Notes: a model not told the origin generated them from the sequence alone. Shown: positions 29,723 through 38,791, counted from the first letter of the stretch. The stretch: DNA of 64,000 nt from Micromonospora violae (GCF_004217135.1 NZ_SHKK01000001.1:2294001-2358000); one strand, 5' to 3'. Program-made: numbers and translations.

Positions 29723-30760
29723 ATGACAGAGCACCGCCCGCTCGACCCACCCGCCTCCACCACCATCGCGACCATCGCCAACGACGTCGGCGTCTCGGTC
29801 GCGACCGTGTCCAAGGTCCTCAACGGACGCGGCGATGTCGCACCGGGCACCAGAGCCCGGGTGGAGGCGAGCCTCGACCGCCACCAGTACCAGCGCCGTG
29901 CCCGGCGACACGCGACCAGCGGCGGCCGGGTGGACCTCGTGTTCCACGAGTTCGACACGGGCTGGGCGATGGAGATCCTGCGGGGCGTCGAGGCGGTGAC
30001 CTCCGCGGCCGGCATCGGGTTGTCGATCGCCCAGCTCGACGGCGCGCACCGCCCGCCAGCTCGATGGCTGGAGGCGTTGCTCGCCGACCGCCCACTGGGC
30101 GTGGTGTTCGTCCTCTCCCACCTGGCCGAGGCGCAACAGCAGCACCTGCGGCGCCAGGGCATACCGTTCGTCGTCGTCGACACCGACAGCGCGACGTCGG
30201 CCTCCGTGCCCACCGTCGGGTCGAACAACTGGAACGGCGGCCTGCTCGCCGCTCGACACCTCCTGGACCTGGGGCACCGGCGGATCGCCATCATCTCCGG
30301 GCCACCCGATGTGCTGTGCAGCCGCGCCCGCGCGGCCGGCTTCCAGTCGGCCCACGACGAAGCCGGGATGACTGTCGACCGTGAGTTGATCCGCTACGGC
30401 AGCTTCTCCGCCGGGGCCGGACATGCCCACGGGCTGCAACTGCTCCAGCGGCCGGATCGACCCACCGCGATCTTCGCCGGGTCGGACATCCAGGCGATGG
30501 GGGTGCTCCGGGCCGCCCGTCAGTGCGGCCTGCGAGTGCCCGAGGACCTGTCGGTGATCGGGTACGACAACCTGCCGGTCTCCGCCTGGACCGACCCGGC
30601 CCTCACCACGATCAACCAGCCGCTACGCGACATGGCCGGCATCGCCACGCAGATGTTGCTCGACCTGACCAGGGGGAACGAGCCGGCGACCAGCCGGATC
30701 GACCTGGTGACCGAGCTGGTCGTCCGGGAGAGCACCGCGCCGCCCGCCACCGCACACTGA
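29723..30760 (+). CDS. LacI-family repressor of the xylan-utilisation operon (BxlR-like)
   Basis: A 345-residue regulator. The N-terminal LacI helix-turn-helix reads TIATIANDVGVSVATVSKVLNGRGDVAPGTRARVE, followed by a periplasmic-binding-type ligand domain with conserved RIAIISGPPD, TAIFAGSDIQAMGVLRAAR and LSVIGYDNLPVSAWTDPALTTINQP. The ATG at 29723 is preferred because GAGG lies six bases upstream; the ATG at 29705 abuts the operator. It is divergent from the GH3 operon and followed after 20 bases by a CE7 esterase gene. Likely inducers are xylobiose or aldouronic oligosaccharides, inferred from context. Confidence 0.92.
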   Translation: MTEHRPLDPPASTTIATIANDVGVSVATVSKVLNGRGDVAPGTRARVEASLDRHQYQRRARRHATSGGRVDLVFHEFDTGWAMEILRGVEAVTSAAGIGLSIAQLDGAHRPPARWLEALLADRPLGVVFVLSHLAEAQQQHLRRQGIPFVVVDTDSATSASVPTVGSNNWNGGLLAARHLLDLGHRRIAIISGPPDVLCSRARAAGFQSAHDEAGMTVDRELIRYGSFSAGAGHAHGLQLLQRPDRPTAIFAGSDIQAMGVLRAARQCGLRVPEDLSVIGYDNLPVSAWTDPALTTINQPLRDMAGIATQMLLDLTRGNEPATSRIDLVTELVVRESTAPPATAH

Positions 30761-30780
30761 TCCGGCCCCTGCGAGGACCC

Positions 30781-31788
30781 GTGCCCCACTCCGCCTTCAC
30801 CTTCGACGACCTCCAGCGGTACGCACCCTCGGTCGCCGAGCCAGACGACTTCGACGAGTTCTGGCGGGCCACCCTCACCGAGGCGGCGGCCGTGCCGGTG
30901 CTCGTCGACGTCCGTCCGGAGCCCACCGACCTGCGGCTGCTCGACTCCTGGGACGTCACGTTCGCCGGCTTCGGCGGTGACCCCGTACGCGCCTGGTACA
31001 CCCGTCCGGCCGGTGTCCGAGAGCCGCTGCCGGCACTGGTCGAGTACGCCGGCTACGGTCGCGGCCGAGGTCTGCCCCACGAACGGCTGACCTGGCCGGT
31101 GGCCGGGTACGCGCACCTGCTGATGGACAACCGGGGTCAGGCGGGGCAGCACGGCGCCGGGGACACCCCCGATCCACACGGCGCGCCCGGCGGGCCCTCA
31201 CCGGCCACCTGGGGGATTCTCGATCCGCGGACCTACCACTACCGTCGCCTCATCACCGACGCCGTCCGCGCGGTCGAGGCGGTCCGCGCGCTGCCGGGGG
31301 TCGAGGGCGACCGGGTCAGCGTGGTCGGCAACAGCCAGGGCGGCGGCCTCGCCCTGGCTGTCGCCGGTCTCGTCGACGATCTCAGCGCGGTGCTGACCAC
31401 CGCCCCGTTCCTCTGCGACATGCGCCGGGCCGTCGCGCTCACCGACCTCGCGCCGTACGGCGAGATCGCCCGGTACCTGGCCGTGCACCGGGAGGCCGAG
31501 GAGGCGGTGTGGCGCACGCTGTCCTATGTCGACGCGGTGAGCTTCGCCCGCCGAGCGACCGCGCCGGCGCAATTCGGGGTTGGCCAGCGCGACACCGTCT
31601 GCCCACCGCGAACCGCCTTCGCCGCCTACAACCACTACGGCGCCGCGAACGGGCGGCCCGTCCCGCCCGAACGGCAGATGCACGTCTACCCGTTCAACGG
31701 CCATGAGGGCGGTGAGGCCGTCCACGTCCGGCGTCAGCTGTGCTGGCTCGATTCGGTGCTCCAAACGGTTCGCGCGTCCGTCATGTGA
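30781..31788 (+). CDS. Acetylxylan esterase / cephalosporin-C deacetylase, CE7
   Basis: Cytoplasmic deacetylase of small acetylated xylo-oligosaccharides, 335 residues, no signal peptide. The alpha/beta hydrolase has nucleophile Ser185 (GNSQGG), Asp271 (QRDTVCPP) and His308 (NGHEGG), plus the CE7 motifs VEYAGYGRG and MDNRGQ. The GTG at 30781 is preceded by GAGGA and lies 20 bases after the LacI stop, so the two are co-transcribed. It complements the secreted CE1 esterase: one acts outside on polymer, this one inside on imported fragments. Confidence 0.93.
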   Translation: MPHSAFTFDDLQRYAPSVAEPDDFDEFWRATLTEAAAVPVLVDVRPEPTDLRLLDSWDVTFAGFGGDPVRAWYTRPAGVREPLPALVEYAGYGRGRGLPHERLTWPVAGYAHLLMDNRGQAGQHGAGDTPDPHGAPGGPSPATWGILDPRTYHYRRLITDAVRAVEAVRALPGVEGDRVSVVGNSQGGGLALAVAGLVDDLSAVLTTAPFLCDMRRAVALTDLAPYGEIARYLAVHREAEEAVWRTLSYVDAVSFARRATAPAQFGVGQRDTVCPPRTAFAAYNHYGAANGRPVPPERQMHVYPFNGHEGGEAVHVRRQLCWLDSVLQTVRASVM

Positions 31789-31919
31789 TCGCCGTCGGGC
31801 AGCGACCAGACGGCCAACCATCGAAGCTCTGCGATGCTACCTTCGGGCTTCATCGGTTCCGCTCAATGCGCCCCCGTGCCTTCGACGGGGCAGCATCGAA
31901 ACCTACGACGGGGGAGATC

Positions 31920-33218
31920 ATGACGAGCCGCACCCAGAGACGTCGAACGATCTGGTCACGCATCATTTCCGCAACCATCGCACTCGGCTCGTTGGGCGCG
32001 TCCACGATGACCGGGCCGGCACCCTCCGCCGCAGCCGCGATTCCCGGCACCGGCGCCAATCCGGTGATCACCTGGGACCTCAACGCCCAGACGGCGATCT
32101 GGGACGTCGCGGCCCAGCAACCAAACGAGCAGGTGCGCAGCTTCGCGATGGTGAACGGAGCCGTCTATGACGCACTGAACGCGATCGCCGGTACCCCGTA
32201 CCAGCCGTACCTCGTCGCACCGCCGTCGAACGGGACCGAGTCGGTGGACGCTGCCGTCGCCGCCGCCGCCCACGACGTACTCGCCGCCCTCTTCCCCGGT
32301 CAGCGGGAGCGCCTTCAGGCACAGTACGACGCGGCTCTGTCCATGATTCGCGACGGTCGGTCGAAGCAGGGCGGCATCAGGGTCGGGGCACGAGCCGCGG
32401 CCGCAATGGTCACCGCACGGCAGGACGACGGCGCGTACGGGGACCAGCAGTGGAGGATCGGGACGAGACCCGGCCAGTGGCAACCCACACCGCCGCTGTT
32501 CCTGTCCCAGGGCGCATGGACCGGACACATGCGGCCGTTCCTCATCCCCGGTGTGTCGACGTTCCGCACACCCGAGCCGCCCCGATTGACCAGCAGCGCG
32601 TACGCCCGCGACCTCAACGAGGTGAAGGCGGTCGGGTCGGCGACGAGCACCGTGCGCACCCGGGACCAGACGGAGGCCGCGCTCTGGTGGCACGACCGGC
32701 GTTCCGGCTCCTGGGAAATCAAGCGCCAGCTCGCCACCACCCAACGGCTGGACACCCTGCAGACCGCGCGTTTCTTCGCGATGACCGACCTCATCGTGGC
32801 CGACTCAGGAGTGGCGTGCTTCAACCAGAAGGACTTCTGGAGCTACTGGCGTCCGGTCACGGCGATCCACCAGGCCGACACGGACGGTAACCCGAGGACG
32901 GCCGCCGACCCGGGCTGGCAGTCATTGCTCGTCACGCCCCCCTTCCCCGAGTACCCCTCCGGCCACGCCTGCGGCACCGGTGCGCGGATGTCGCTGTACC
33001 GGTACTTCTTCGGCCGGGACGACATCGCGTTCAGCGGATCCAGCGTCGACTCGGGCACGACCAGGCAGTTCACCAGCTTTTCGCAAGCGCTCGACGAGCT
33101 CATCGCCGCGCGCGTCTGGGGCGGCGTCCACTTCCGCACTGCTGACGTCGAGGGGGCGAAACTCGGTGCGGAGGTCTACCGCTACGCGGTCCGGCACCAC
33201 TTCCGCCCACTGAGATGA
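31920..33218 (+). CDS. Secreted vanadium-dependent haloperoxidase / PAP2-superfamily protein
   Basis: A 432-residue protein with a basic N-terminus (SRTQRRRTIW) and a signal peptide ending about ...SAAAA. The C-terminal half carries the three-part oxyanion pocket shared by vanadium haloperoxidases and acid phosphatases: K-x6-RP (QKDFWSYWRP), PSGH (EYPSGHACG) and an R-x3-GxH motif (ARVWGGVHFRTAD). Members can be true haloperoxidases or phosphatases, and the sequence alone does not decide. The ATG at 31920 follows GGGGGAG. It stands alone, 131 bases after the CE7 esterase, with no obvious metabolic link to it. Confidence 0.85.
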   Translation: MTSRTQRRRTIWSRIISATIALGSLGASTMTGPAPSAAAAIPGTGANPVITWDLNAQTAIWDVAAQQPNEQVRSFAMVNGAVYDALNAIAGTPYQPYLVAPPSNGTESVDAAVAAAAHDVLAALFPGQRERLQAQYDAALSMIRDGRSKQGGIRVGARAAAAMVTARQDDGAYGDQQWRIGTRPGQWQPTPPLFLSQGAWTGHMRPFLIPGVSTFRTPEPPRLTSSAYARDLNEVKAVGSATSTVRTRDQTEAALWWHDRRSGSWEIKRQLATTQRLDTLQTARFFAMTDLIVADSGVACFNQKDFWSYWRPVTAIHQADTDGNPRTAADPGWQSLLVTPPFPEYPSGHACGTGARMSLYRYFFGRDDIAFSGSSVDSGTTRQFTSFSQALDELIAARVWGGVHFRTADVEGAKLGAEVYRYAVRHHFRPLR

Positions 33219-33230
33219 CGTCGCGGGCGG

Positions 33231-33695
33231 TCACTGCTGCACGGCGCGGTAGAGCCGGCTCACGGTCTCGGCCACGCAGACCGGCTTGCCGCCGCTGTCG
33301 CTCTCCACGGTGACCGTCACGACCAGTTGCACACCGCCGCTCACCGGCGACACGTCGACGATGGTGGCGGTCGCGCGTACGGCGGCGCCGACCCGCAGCG
33401 GCGCGGGGAACCGCACCCGGTTCAGCCCGTAGTTGACCCCCATCGCCACCCCCTCGACCCGGTAGAGCCCGCCCGCCAACGCGGGTAGCAGCGACAGGGT
33501 GAGGTATCCGTGCGCGATCGTCGCGCCGAACGGCCCCGCCGCGGCCCGGACCGGGTCGAGGTGGATCCACTGGTGGTCGTCGGTGGCGTCGGCGAAGAGG
33601 TCGACGCGGCTCTGCTCGATGCGCTGCCACGGGCCGGGCCCGAAGCTCTCACCGGTCGCGGCGGCCAACTCCTCGAACGAGGTGAACACTCTCAT
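33231..33695 (-). CDS. MaoC-family (R)-specific enoyl-CoA hydratase
   Basis: Hot-dog-fold protein of 154 residues. The hydratase signature DATDDHQWIHLDPVRAAAGPFGATIAHGYL includes the Asp and His expected to activate water. NodN/MaoC-like proteins hydrate enoyl-CoA or act in branched acyl-CoA breakdown. The ATG at 33695 is the only start that begins the domain correctly. It lies 16 bases after the acyl-CoA dehydrogenase gene, so the two form a dehydrogenation-hydration pair of a beta-oxidation-like path. Confidence 0.92.
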   Translation of the reverse strand: MRVFTSFEELAAATGESFGPGPWQRIEQSRVDLFADATDDHQWIHLDPVRAAAGPFGATIAHGYLTLSLLPALAGGLYRVEGVAMGVNYGLNRVRFPAPLRVGAAVRATATIVDVSPVSGGVQLVVTVTVESDSGGKPVCVAETVSRLYRAVQQ

Positions 33696-33711
33696 GCCGG
33701 TCTCCCTGCTG

Positions 33712-34860
33712 CTAGAAGGCGTTGACGCCGGTGAGCGCGCGTCCGATGAGGAGTTGCTGGATCTGGCTGGTGCCCTCGTAGAGGGTGGCGACCCGGGCGT
33801 CGCGCAGGTACTTGCCGACCGGGTACTCGTCGATGTAGCCGTACCCACCGAACACCTGGACCGCGTTGTTGGCCGCGCGGACGGCGGCCTCGCTGGCGAA
33901 GAGCTTGGCCATCGACGCCTCGGTGGCGAACGGCTGGTCCCGGTCGATCAGGTCGGCCACCTGCCACACCAGCAGCCGGGCGGCGGCGGTGTCCACCGCG
34001 ATGGCGGCGAGCAGCTGTTGGACGAGCTGATGCCCGGCGATCGGCTTGCCGAACTGGGTCCGCTCCCCCGCGTAGCCGACCGCCGCGTCGAGGCAGCCCT
34101 GGGCGATGCCGACGCACCCGGCGGCCACCGACATCCGGCCCTTGGCGAGGGTGGCCAGGGCCAGCCGGAACCCGGCGCCCTCGGCGCCGAGGCGGGCCGT
34201 GTCGGGTACGCGTACCGCGTCGAAGCCCAGCTCGCCGGTGGCCTGGCCGCGCAGGCCGAGCTTGCCGTGGATCTCCCGTCGGGTCAGCCCCGGGCTGTCG
34301 GTGGGCACCAGGAACGCGCTGATTCCCCGGTGCCCGGGGCCGCCGGTGCGGGCGAAGACCAGCGCGACGTCGGCGGTGGTGCCGTTGGTGATGAACGTCT
34401 TCGTGCCGGTGAGCAGCCAGTCGGTGCCGTCGCGGACGGCACGGGTGCGCAGGGCGGCCGCGTCCGAGCCGCTGTCCGGCTCGGTCAACGCGAAACAGCC
34501 GAGGGCGCTGCCGGCGCAGAGCTTCGGCAGCCACTCGGCGCGCTGGTCCGCGCTCCCGTGGGCGGCGATCGACTTCGCGACCAGGCCGAGGGAGACCGAG
34601 ACGATGCCGCGCACGGCGGAGTCGCCCCGGCCGAGCTCTTCCAGGACCAGGCAGTACGCGAGGTGGTCGCCGCCGGAACCGCCGTCGGCCTCGGCGATGG
34701 TCAGCCCCAGGAAGCCCAGGTCACCGAGCATGCCGACGATGGCGGGGTCGACCGACTCGCGGCGGTCCCAGGTGGCCGCGTGCGGCAGCAGCTCGCGGTT
34801 GGCGAACTCGGCGGCCAACTGGCGGACCGCCGCCTGCTCGGCGGTGAGGGTGAGGTCCAT
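33712..34860 (-). CDS. Acyl-CoA dehydrogenase
   Basis: FAD enzyme of 382 residues with the standard helix/beta/helix order. It has CFALTEPDSGSDAAALRTRA for flavin and substrate contacts and the catalytic base Glu in the C-terminal YEGTSQIQ motif (position typical of short-chain dehydrogenases). It introduces the alpha-beta double bond into an acyl-CoA; chain specificity cannot be read. The ATG at 34860 begins the family-typical MDLTLTAEQAAVRQLAAEF. The -10-like TAGTTT and an imperfect dyad lie within 25 bases upstream, suggesting a very short leader. It is the first gene of the pair with MaoC. Confidence 0.94.
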   Translation of the reverse strand: MDLTLTAEQAAVRQLAAEFANRELLPHAATWDRRESVDPAIVGMLGDLGFLGLTIAEADGGSGGDHLAYCLVLEELGRGDSAVRGIVSVSLGLVAKSIAAHGSADQRAEWLPKLCAGSALGCFALTEPDSGSDAAALRTRAVRDGTDWLLTGTKTFITNGTTADVALVFARTGGPGHRGISAFLVPTDSPGLTRREIHGKLGLRGQATGELGFDAVRVPDTARLGAEGAGFRLALATLAKGRMSVAAGCVGIAQGCLDAAVGYAGERTQFGKPIAGHQLVQQLLAAIAVDTAAARLLVWQVADLIDRDQPFATEASMAKLFASEAAVRAANNAVQVFGGYGYIDEYPVGKYLRDARVATLYEGTSQIQQLLIGRALTGVNAF

Positions 34861-34868
34861 GACGGCTA

Positions 34869-34885
34869 AACTAGCGGTGATAGTT
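34869..34885 (-). promoter_or_regulatory. Dyad overlapping the acyl-CoA dehydrogenase promoter
   Basis: Perfect 5-bp arms AACTA / TAGTT separated by seven bases in an AT-rich stretch 9-25 bases before the start codon, overlapping a -10-like TAGTTT. It could be a TetR- or GntR-type operator for acyl-CoA control. Confidence 0.35.
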
Positions 34886-34906
34886 AAAGGCGTCCAGACC
34901 GGACGG

Positions 34907-37729
34907 TCACCGGTCGGAGGCCAGACCGACGTGCCGTTCGGCGGTGAACGCGCGAGCCAGCTCGGTCCGCGAGCGGATGCCCAGCCGGTGGAACACGTTG
35001 CGCAGGTGATGGTCGACCGTACGGGTGGAGAGGAACATCCGGGCGGCGATCTCCCGGTTGGTGGCACCCTCGGCGACCAGCTCGGCGATCCGCAGTTGCT
35101 GGCCGGTCAGCAACCGCGCCGCGGGCAGGTCCGGGGGACCGATCGACTCCCCCGCCGCCCGCAGCTCCGTGGTGGCCTGCTCGGCCCAGCACTCCACCCC
35201 GAGCAGGTTGAACATCTCGCGGGCCTGGTGCAGATGGGTTCGCGCGTCGCGGGGGCGTCGGCTGCGGCGCAACTCCTGGCCGAAGAGCAGTTCGGTGCGG
35301 GCCCGCTCGAACGTACCGGCCTCCGTCGGGTGCAGGCGCAGCGCCGCCTGGAAATCCCGTTCCGCCTCGGTGCCGCCCCGGGGCGCGAGCAGCGCGTGGC
35401 ACCGCGCGGACAGGGCCCGACGCAGCGGGCTCGCGGTGCTGCTGGCCCACCTGTCGAACGCGGCGAGCGCGGCCGTCGCCGCCGGCCGGTGCGCCAGGTG
35501 CGCCGCCGCCTCCACCAGGTACGGGGTGGCCATCACCTGAACCAGAACCTGACCTCGACCGGTGCCGAGCCGGGCCAGCGACGCCAACCGGTCCGCAGCC
35601 TCGGCGTGCCGGCCATCGACCAGGTCGAGCACCGCCAGCGCCCACGCGGCGAGCGCGTGCGGGCGGCTGCCCGGCGTCGGCGACTCGCCGATCTCGCGGA
35701 TCCGTCGCCGGCTGGTGTCCCGATCCGCTCGGATCGCGGCGAGGACGGCGAGCATGCCCAGATGAACATGGGCGCAGTTGACCTGGCCGGTGGCCCGGGC
35801 GACGCGCAGCCCGGCACGGGAGGTCTCCGCCGCCGCCTCGTGTCGACCCAGCCAGTACTCGGCGACCGCCCGCAGCTCCAACGCCCGCGACAGCATGGAG
35901 AGCTCGCCTCGTTCCCGGGCCAGCTCGACGGCGCGCTCGGCGAGCCGGTGCGCCGCGCCGTCCACGGCGACCAGCAGTCCGGCGGCCGCGGCACAGCTGA
36001 GCGCGGTGGGGGTCAAGGCCGATCCGGTCAGCCGACCGCCCAGCACCACGGCGCGGCGCAGCGCCGGTCCGGCCCGCTCGTGGTCGCCCCGCAGCGTCGC
36101 CGCCACCCCGGTGATCAGACAGCCCATGACCTCCAGGGCCGGCGGGTCGTTCGGGTGCCGCAACGCCAGCGCCCGGCGGCCGACCTCGGCGTACCGGTAC
36201 TGGTCGCCGGCGAAGCAGACCGCTTCCCCGGCCCGCACCAGCCCGGTCAACGCCAGGGCGCGGTCGGCACCGTCCAGCGCCGTGGCGGAGGCCAGCAGTG
36301 TGACCGACGCGCTCGACGCGGTGCCGCAGCGCAGCTCCAGCTCACCCCGGAGCAGGTCGGCGCGTGCGCGCACGACCGGGTCGTCGCAGACCGCGCGGAG
36401 GCGGTCGAGCAGCAGCCGGGCCGCGTCGGGTTGCCCGCCGACCCAGGCGTACCGGGCGGCGGTCAGCAGACGGGCGGCGGCCAGCTTCGGATGATCGCTC
36501 AATTCGGCGGCCCACCGCAGGGCCGCCGACGCGGTGGCCCAGCCGTCGGATCCGCCCACCGCAGCCGCTTCCAGCTCGGCGGCGAGGGCCGGATCGGCAC
36601 CCGCGGTCGCGGCCGCGCGGTGCATCGCCCGGCGCAGCCGCTGCCCCTGCGCGACCAGCACCTCGGCGAGTAGTCGGTGCGCCGCGCGGCGCTCCGCGAG
36701 CGGCGCGCTGGCGGCGATCATCGTACGCACCAGCGGCTGCGGAAAGGTGACACCTCGTTGCTCGACACGGACCAGACCGGCGACCTCCGCCGGGGCGAGC
36801 GCCTCCACCTCGGCGCCGGCGGCCGCCGCGGCCCGGATCAGGGTGCCCGGCTCACCGTCCTCGTCGAGCGCGGCGAGCAGCAGCACCCGTCGGGTCTCCG
36901 GCGGCAGCCGGTCCAACCGGGCGCGGTAGGCGCGACCCAGCGCGCCGTCGGCCGGTGGCGCGGCGGGCAACGGCTCCTCTCCCCGCCACTGGCCGGCGGT
37001 GAGCACCTCGGCGAGGTCCACCAGGGCCTGTGGGTTGCCACCACCGATCGTGGCCAGGGCGGTCAGGGCCGACGCGGCGGGCCGCTCGGGGAGTCGGTCG
37101 GTGCCCTCGCGCTCGATCAGCAAGCGAAGCCGGTCGGTGAGGACGGCGGTGCTGTCGTGCTCGGTCAACGCGCGCAGTCGGTGTGCCGGTATCCCGTCGA
37201 GGTTGGCGGTGACGTCCGCGGTGAGCAGGACGGCGAGCGGCAGGTGCCGCAGGCGGCGGGCCACGAACGCCAGCACCTGCGCGGTCTGCGGGTCACCTCG
37301 GTCGACGTCGTCCATGGTGGCGAGCAACGGCCGCTCCCGGGCGGCGGCGACGAGCAGCCCGAGCACCGCCATCGACAGGGTCAGTTGCCGCTCAGCCGGG
37401 CAACTCTCGCCGGCCAGCGCGCGCCGCAGCAGCTGGCGCTGTTCGGTGGGCAGGTCGGCGGCCCGATCCAGCACGGGGTCGACCAGTCGTTGCAGGCCGG
37501 CGTACGGCAGGTCGGCCTCCTCCGCGAGCCCGCTGCCGGCGAGCACGGTGCGCCCCTCGGCGTACCGATGGGCGTGGCCGACCAGCGCGGTCCGGCCCGA
37601 TCCGGGCTCTCCGCGCAGCAGCAGGGCACCGCCGGCGTTGGTCATTGCGTCGAGCAGGCTCCGGACAGCCCGGCACTCGTCGTCCCGGCCACGCAGCACG
37701 GTTAGTTGCACTCTTGATGCAGTAACCAT
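34907..37729 (-). CDS. LAL-type LuxR regulator with altered Walker A
   Basis: A regulator of 940 residues: N-terminal AAA domain, long helical repeat region, C-terminal LuxR helix-turn-helix (LTGQQLRIAELVAEGATNREIAARMF, then VDHHLRNVFHRLGIRS). The phosphate-binding loop reads RGEPGSGRTALV: the usual GK[ST] lysine is Arg, so nucleotide hydrolysis may be weakened, while the Walker B-like LLATMDDVD is retained. The ATG at 37729 begins MVTASRVQLTVLRGRDDE; a GTG seven codons later is an alternative. It runs toward the acyl-CoA dehydrogenase gene with a 46-base gap. Target genes unknown. Confidence 0.88.
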   Translation of the reverse strand: MVTASRVQLTVLRGRDDECRAVRSLLDAMTNAGGALLLRGEPGSGRTALVGHAHRYAEGRTVLAGSGLAEEADLPYAGLQRLVDPVLDRAADLPTEQRQLLRRALAGESCPAERQLTLSMAVLGLLVAAARERPLLATMDDVDRGDPQTAQVLAFVARRLRHLPLAVLLTADVTANLDGIPAHRLRALTEHDSTAVLTDRLRLLIEREGTDRLPERPAASALTALATIGGGNPQALVDLAEVLTAGQWRGEEPLPAAPPADGALGRAYRARLDRLPPETRRVLLLAALDEDGEPGTLIRAAAAAGAEVEALAPAEVAGLVRVEQRGVTFPQPLVRTMIAASAPLAERRAAHRLLAEVLVAQGQRLRRAMHRAAATAGADPALAAELEAAAVGGSDGWATASAALRWAAELSDHPKLAAARLLTAARYAWVGGQPDAARLLLDRLRAVCDDPVVRARADLLRGELELRCGTASSASVTLLASATALDGADRALALTGLVRAGEAVCFAGDQYRYAEVGRRALALRHPNDPPALEVMGCLITGVAATLRGDHERAGPALRRAVVLGGRLTGSALTPTALSCAAAAGLLVAVDGAAHRLAERAVELARERGELSMLSRALELRAVAEYWLGRHEAAAETSRAGLRVARATGQVNCAHVHLGMLAVLAAIRADRDTSRRRIREIGESPTPGSRPHALAAWALAVLDLVDGRHAEAADRLASLARLGTGRGQVLVQVMATPYLVEAAAHLAHRPAATAALAAFDRWASSTASPLRRALSARCHALLAPRGGTEAERDFQAALRLHPTEAGTFERARTELLFGQELRRSRRPRDARTHLHQAREMFNLLGVECWAEQATTELRAAGESIGPPDLPAARLLTGQQLRIAELVAEGATNREIAARMFLSTRTVDHHLRNVFHRLGIRSRTELARAFTAERHVGLASDR

Positions 37730-37793
37730 GCCTGCCAGTGTTACCCATCGGAAACCGAATGGAAAGAGGGGGCGATATCGGGCCGGGCCGGAA

Positions 37794-38429
37794 TCAGTCG
37801 GGCGCGACCTCGGCCAGCAGCGCGCCCACGGTCCGGGCCATCACCGCGCGGGACTGGTCCACGCCCAGACCGAGCCCGTAGCGCAGCATCGACCAGGCCT
37901 GCCACGTGCTGGCCACCACCAGGGCGTTGAGCAGCTGCTCCCGCCCCTGCCCAGCGTCGGCCAGCTCGACGGCGAAGAGCTCCTCGACCTCGTCGCGGAC
38001 CCGTTCGATGTGCTTGAGCCGGTTGCGGTGCAGCTGCTCGGAGACCGGCTCACGCATCTGGGCGGCCTTCGCCGACGGTGCGATGAGCTGGAGCAGCCGA
38101 GCCCGCTGCCGGCAGTACGCGTCGACCCGCTTCGCCAACGGCAGCCCGGGTGAGATCGGCCGGTAGGCGGCGTCCTGCTGGCGGAGCACCTCCGCGCCGC
38201 TGGCCTCGAAGAGCGTCTCCATGTCCTTGAAGTTGGTCCAGAGGGTGCGCAGCGAGATGCCGGCCCGCTCGGCGATGCGTTCCCCGGTCGGCCGCAGGTC
38301 CCCCTCGGAGATCAGCGCGAGGTGCGCCTCGACGATGGCCGCGCGCGTCCGCTCCGCGCGGGCCGTACGCCCGTCGACCCGGCCGGCCACATCGACCCCG
38401 TCCATCCGCCCCCGCCCTCTCACCGCCAT
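37794..38429 (-). CDS. TetR-family transcriptional regulator
   Basis: About 211 residues from the ATG at 38429. An N-terminal TetR helix-turn-helix (IAERAGISLRTLWTNFKDMETLFEAS) is followed by a helical ligand domain rich in Arg and Leu. Other starts are possible: ATG at 38405, or ATG at 38642. The latter would add a 71-residue low-complexity tail but sits only a few bases after a predicted transcription start. A 15-base dyad on that promoter matches one on the Liv importer promoter, so it probably represses both itself and the importer. Confidence 0.85.
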   Translation of the reverse strand: MAVRGRGRMDGVDVAGRVDGRTARAERTRAAIVEAHLALISEGDLRPTGERIAERAGISLRTLWTNFKDMETLFEASGAEVLRQQDAAYRPISPGLPLAKRVDAYCRQRARLLQLIAPSAKAAQMREPVSEQLHRNRLKHIERVRDEVEELFAVELADAGQGREQLLNALVVASTWQAWSMLRYGLGLGVDQSRAVMARTVGALLAEVAPD

Positions 38430-38637
38430 GGCATCCCCCGACGCACCGCCGAGTCTAGACAGAAGGTGATCAGCGGCCCCGGACGCTCCACCGACGGCGT
38501 CATCGGGCCCGACCGGGAGCGACCACGTTCGCGGCCGGGATCCTGCGGGCTGCGGCCGGGCCCAGCGTGACCAGCCCGGTGATGCTCCGGCGGGCACCGG
38601 TGACGATGGCGGCCCGACCCACGAGCCGACCCCAATA

Positions 38638-38652
38638 TGCATTCACAGTGCA
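38638..38652. promoter_or_regulatory. TetR-type operator candidate TGCATT-N3-AGTGCA
   Basis: A 15-base near-perfect dyad (6-3-6 layout; TGCACTGTGAATGCA on the minus strand) lies directly downstream of a -10 box and over the predicted start point of the TetR transcript. It has the same layout and half-site (TRCAYT) as the dyad at 43720-43734. Confidence 0.6.
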
Positions 38653-38653
38653 G

Positions 38654-38683
38654 ATAGTAGGAGCGGGGATCGGTATCGGTCAA
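38654..38683 (-). promoter_or_regulatory. Promoter upstream of the TetR gene
   Basis: Minus-strand TTGACC (38683-38678), 18-base spacer, TACTAT (38659-38654). The predicted start lies at about 38645-38648, a few bases before an in-frame ATG at 38642. Confidence 0.55.
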
Positions 38684-38791
38684 CGCCGCGAACAATCCGC
38701 CGGCAGGGCCGCGTGGGCAGCACAGGCGCAGCCGTCCGACCGAGCGTGGTGGTGGGACCACGCCCGGTCGAACGGCCGGAGGTACGGAGCC

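Larger units (their letters stand above)
38430..38791. other. 362-base region between TetR gene and Liv solute-binding gene
   Basis: No gene is supported here beyond a possible N-terminal extension of the TetR frame. The region contains the promoter and dyad described separately (38638-38683). From 38684 to 38791 I see no conserved structure. Confidence 0.6.
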
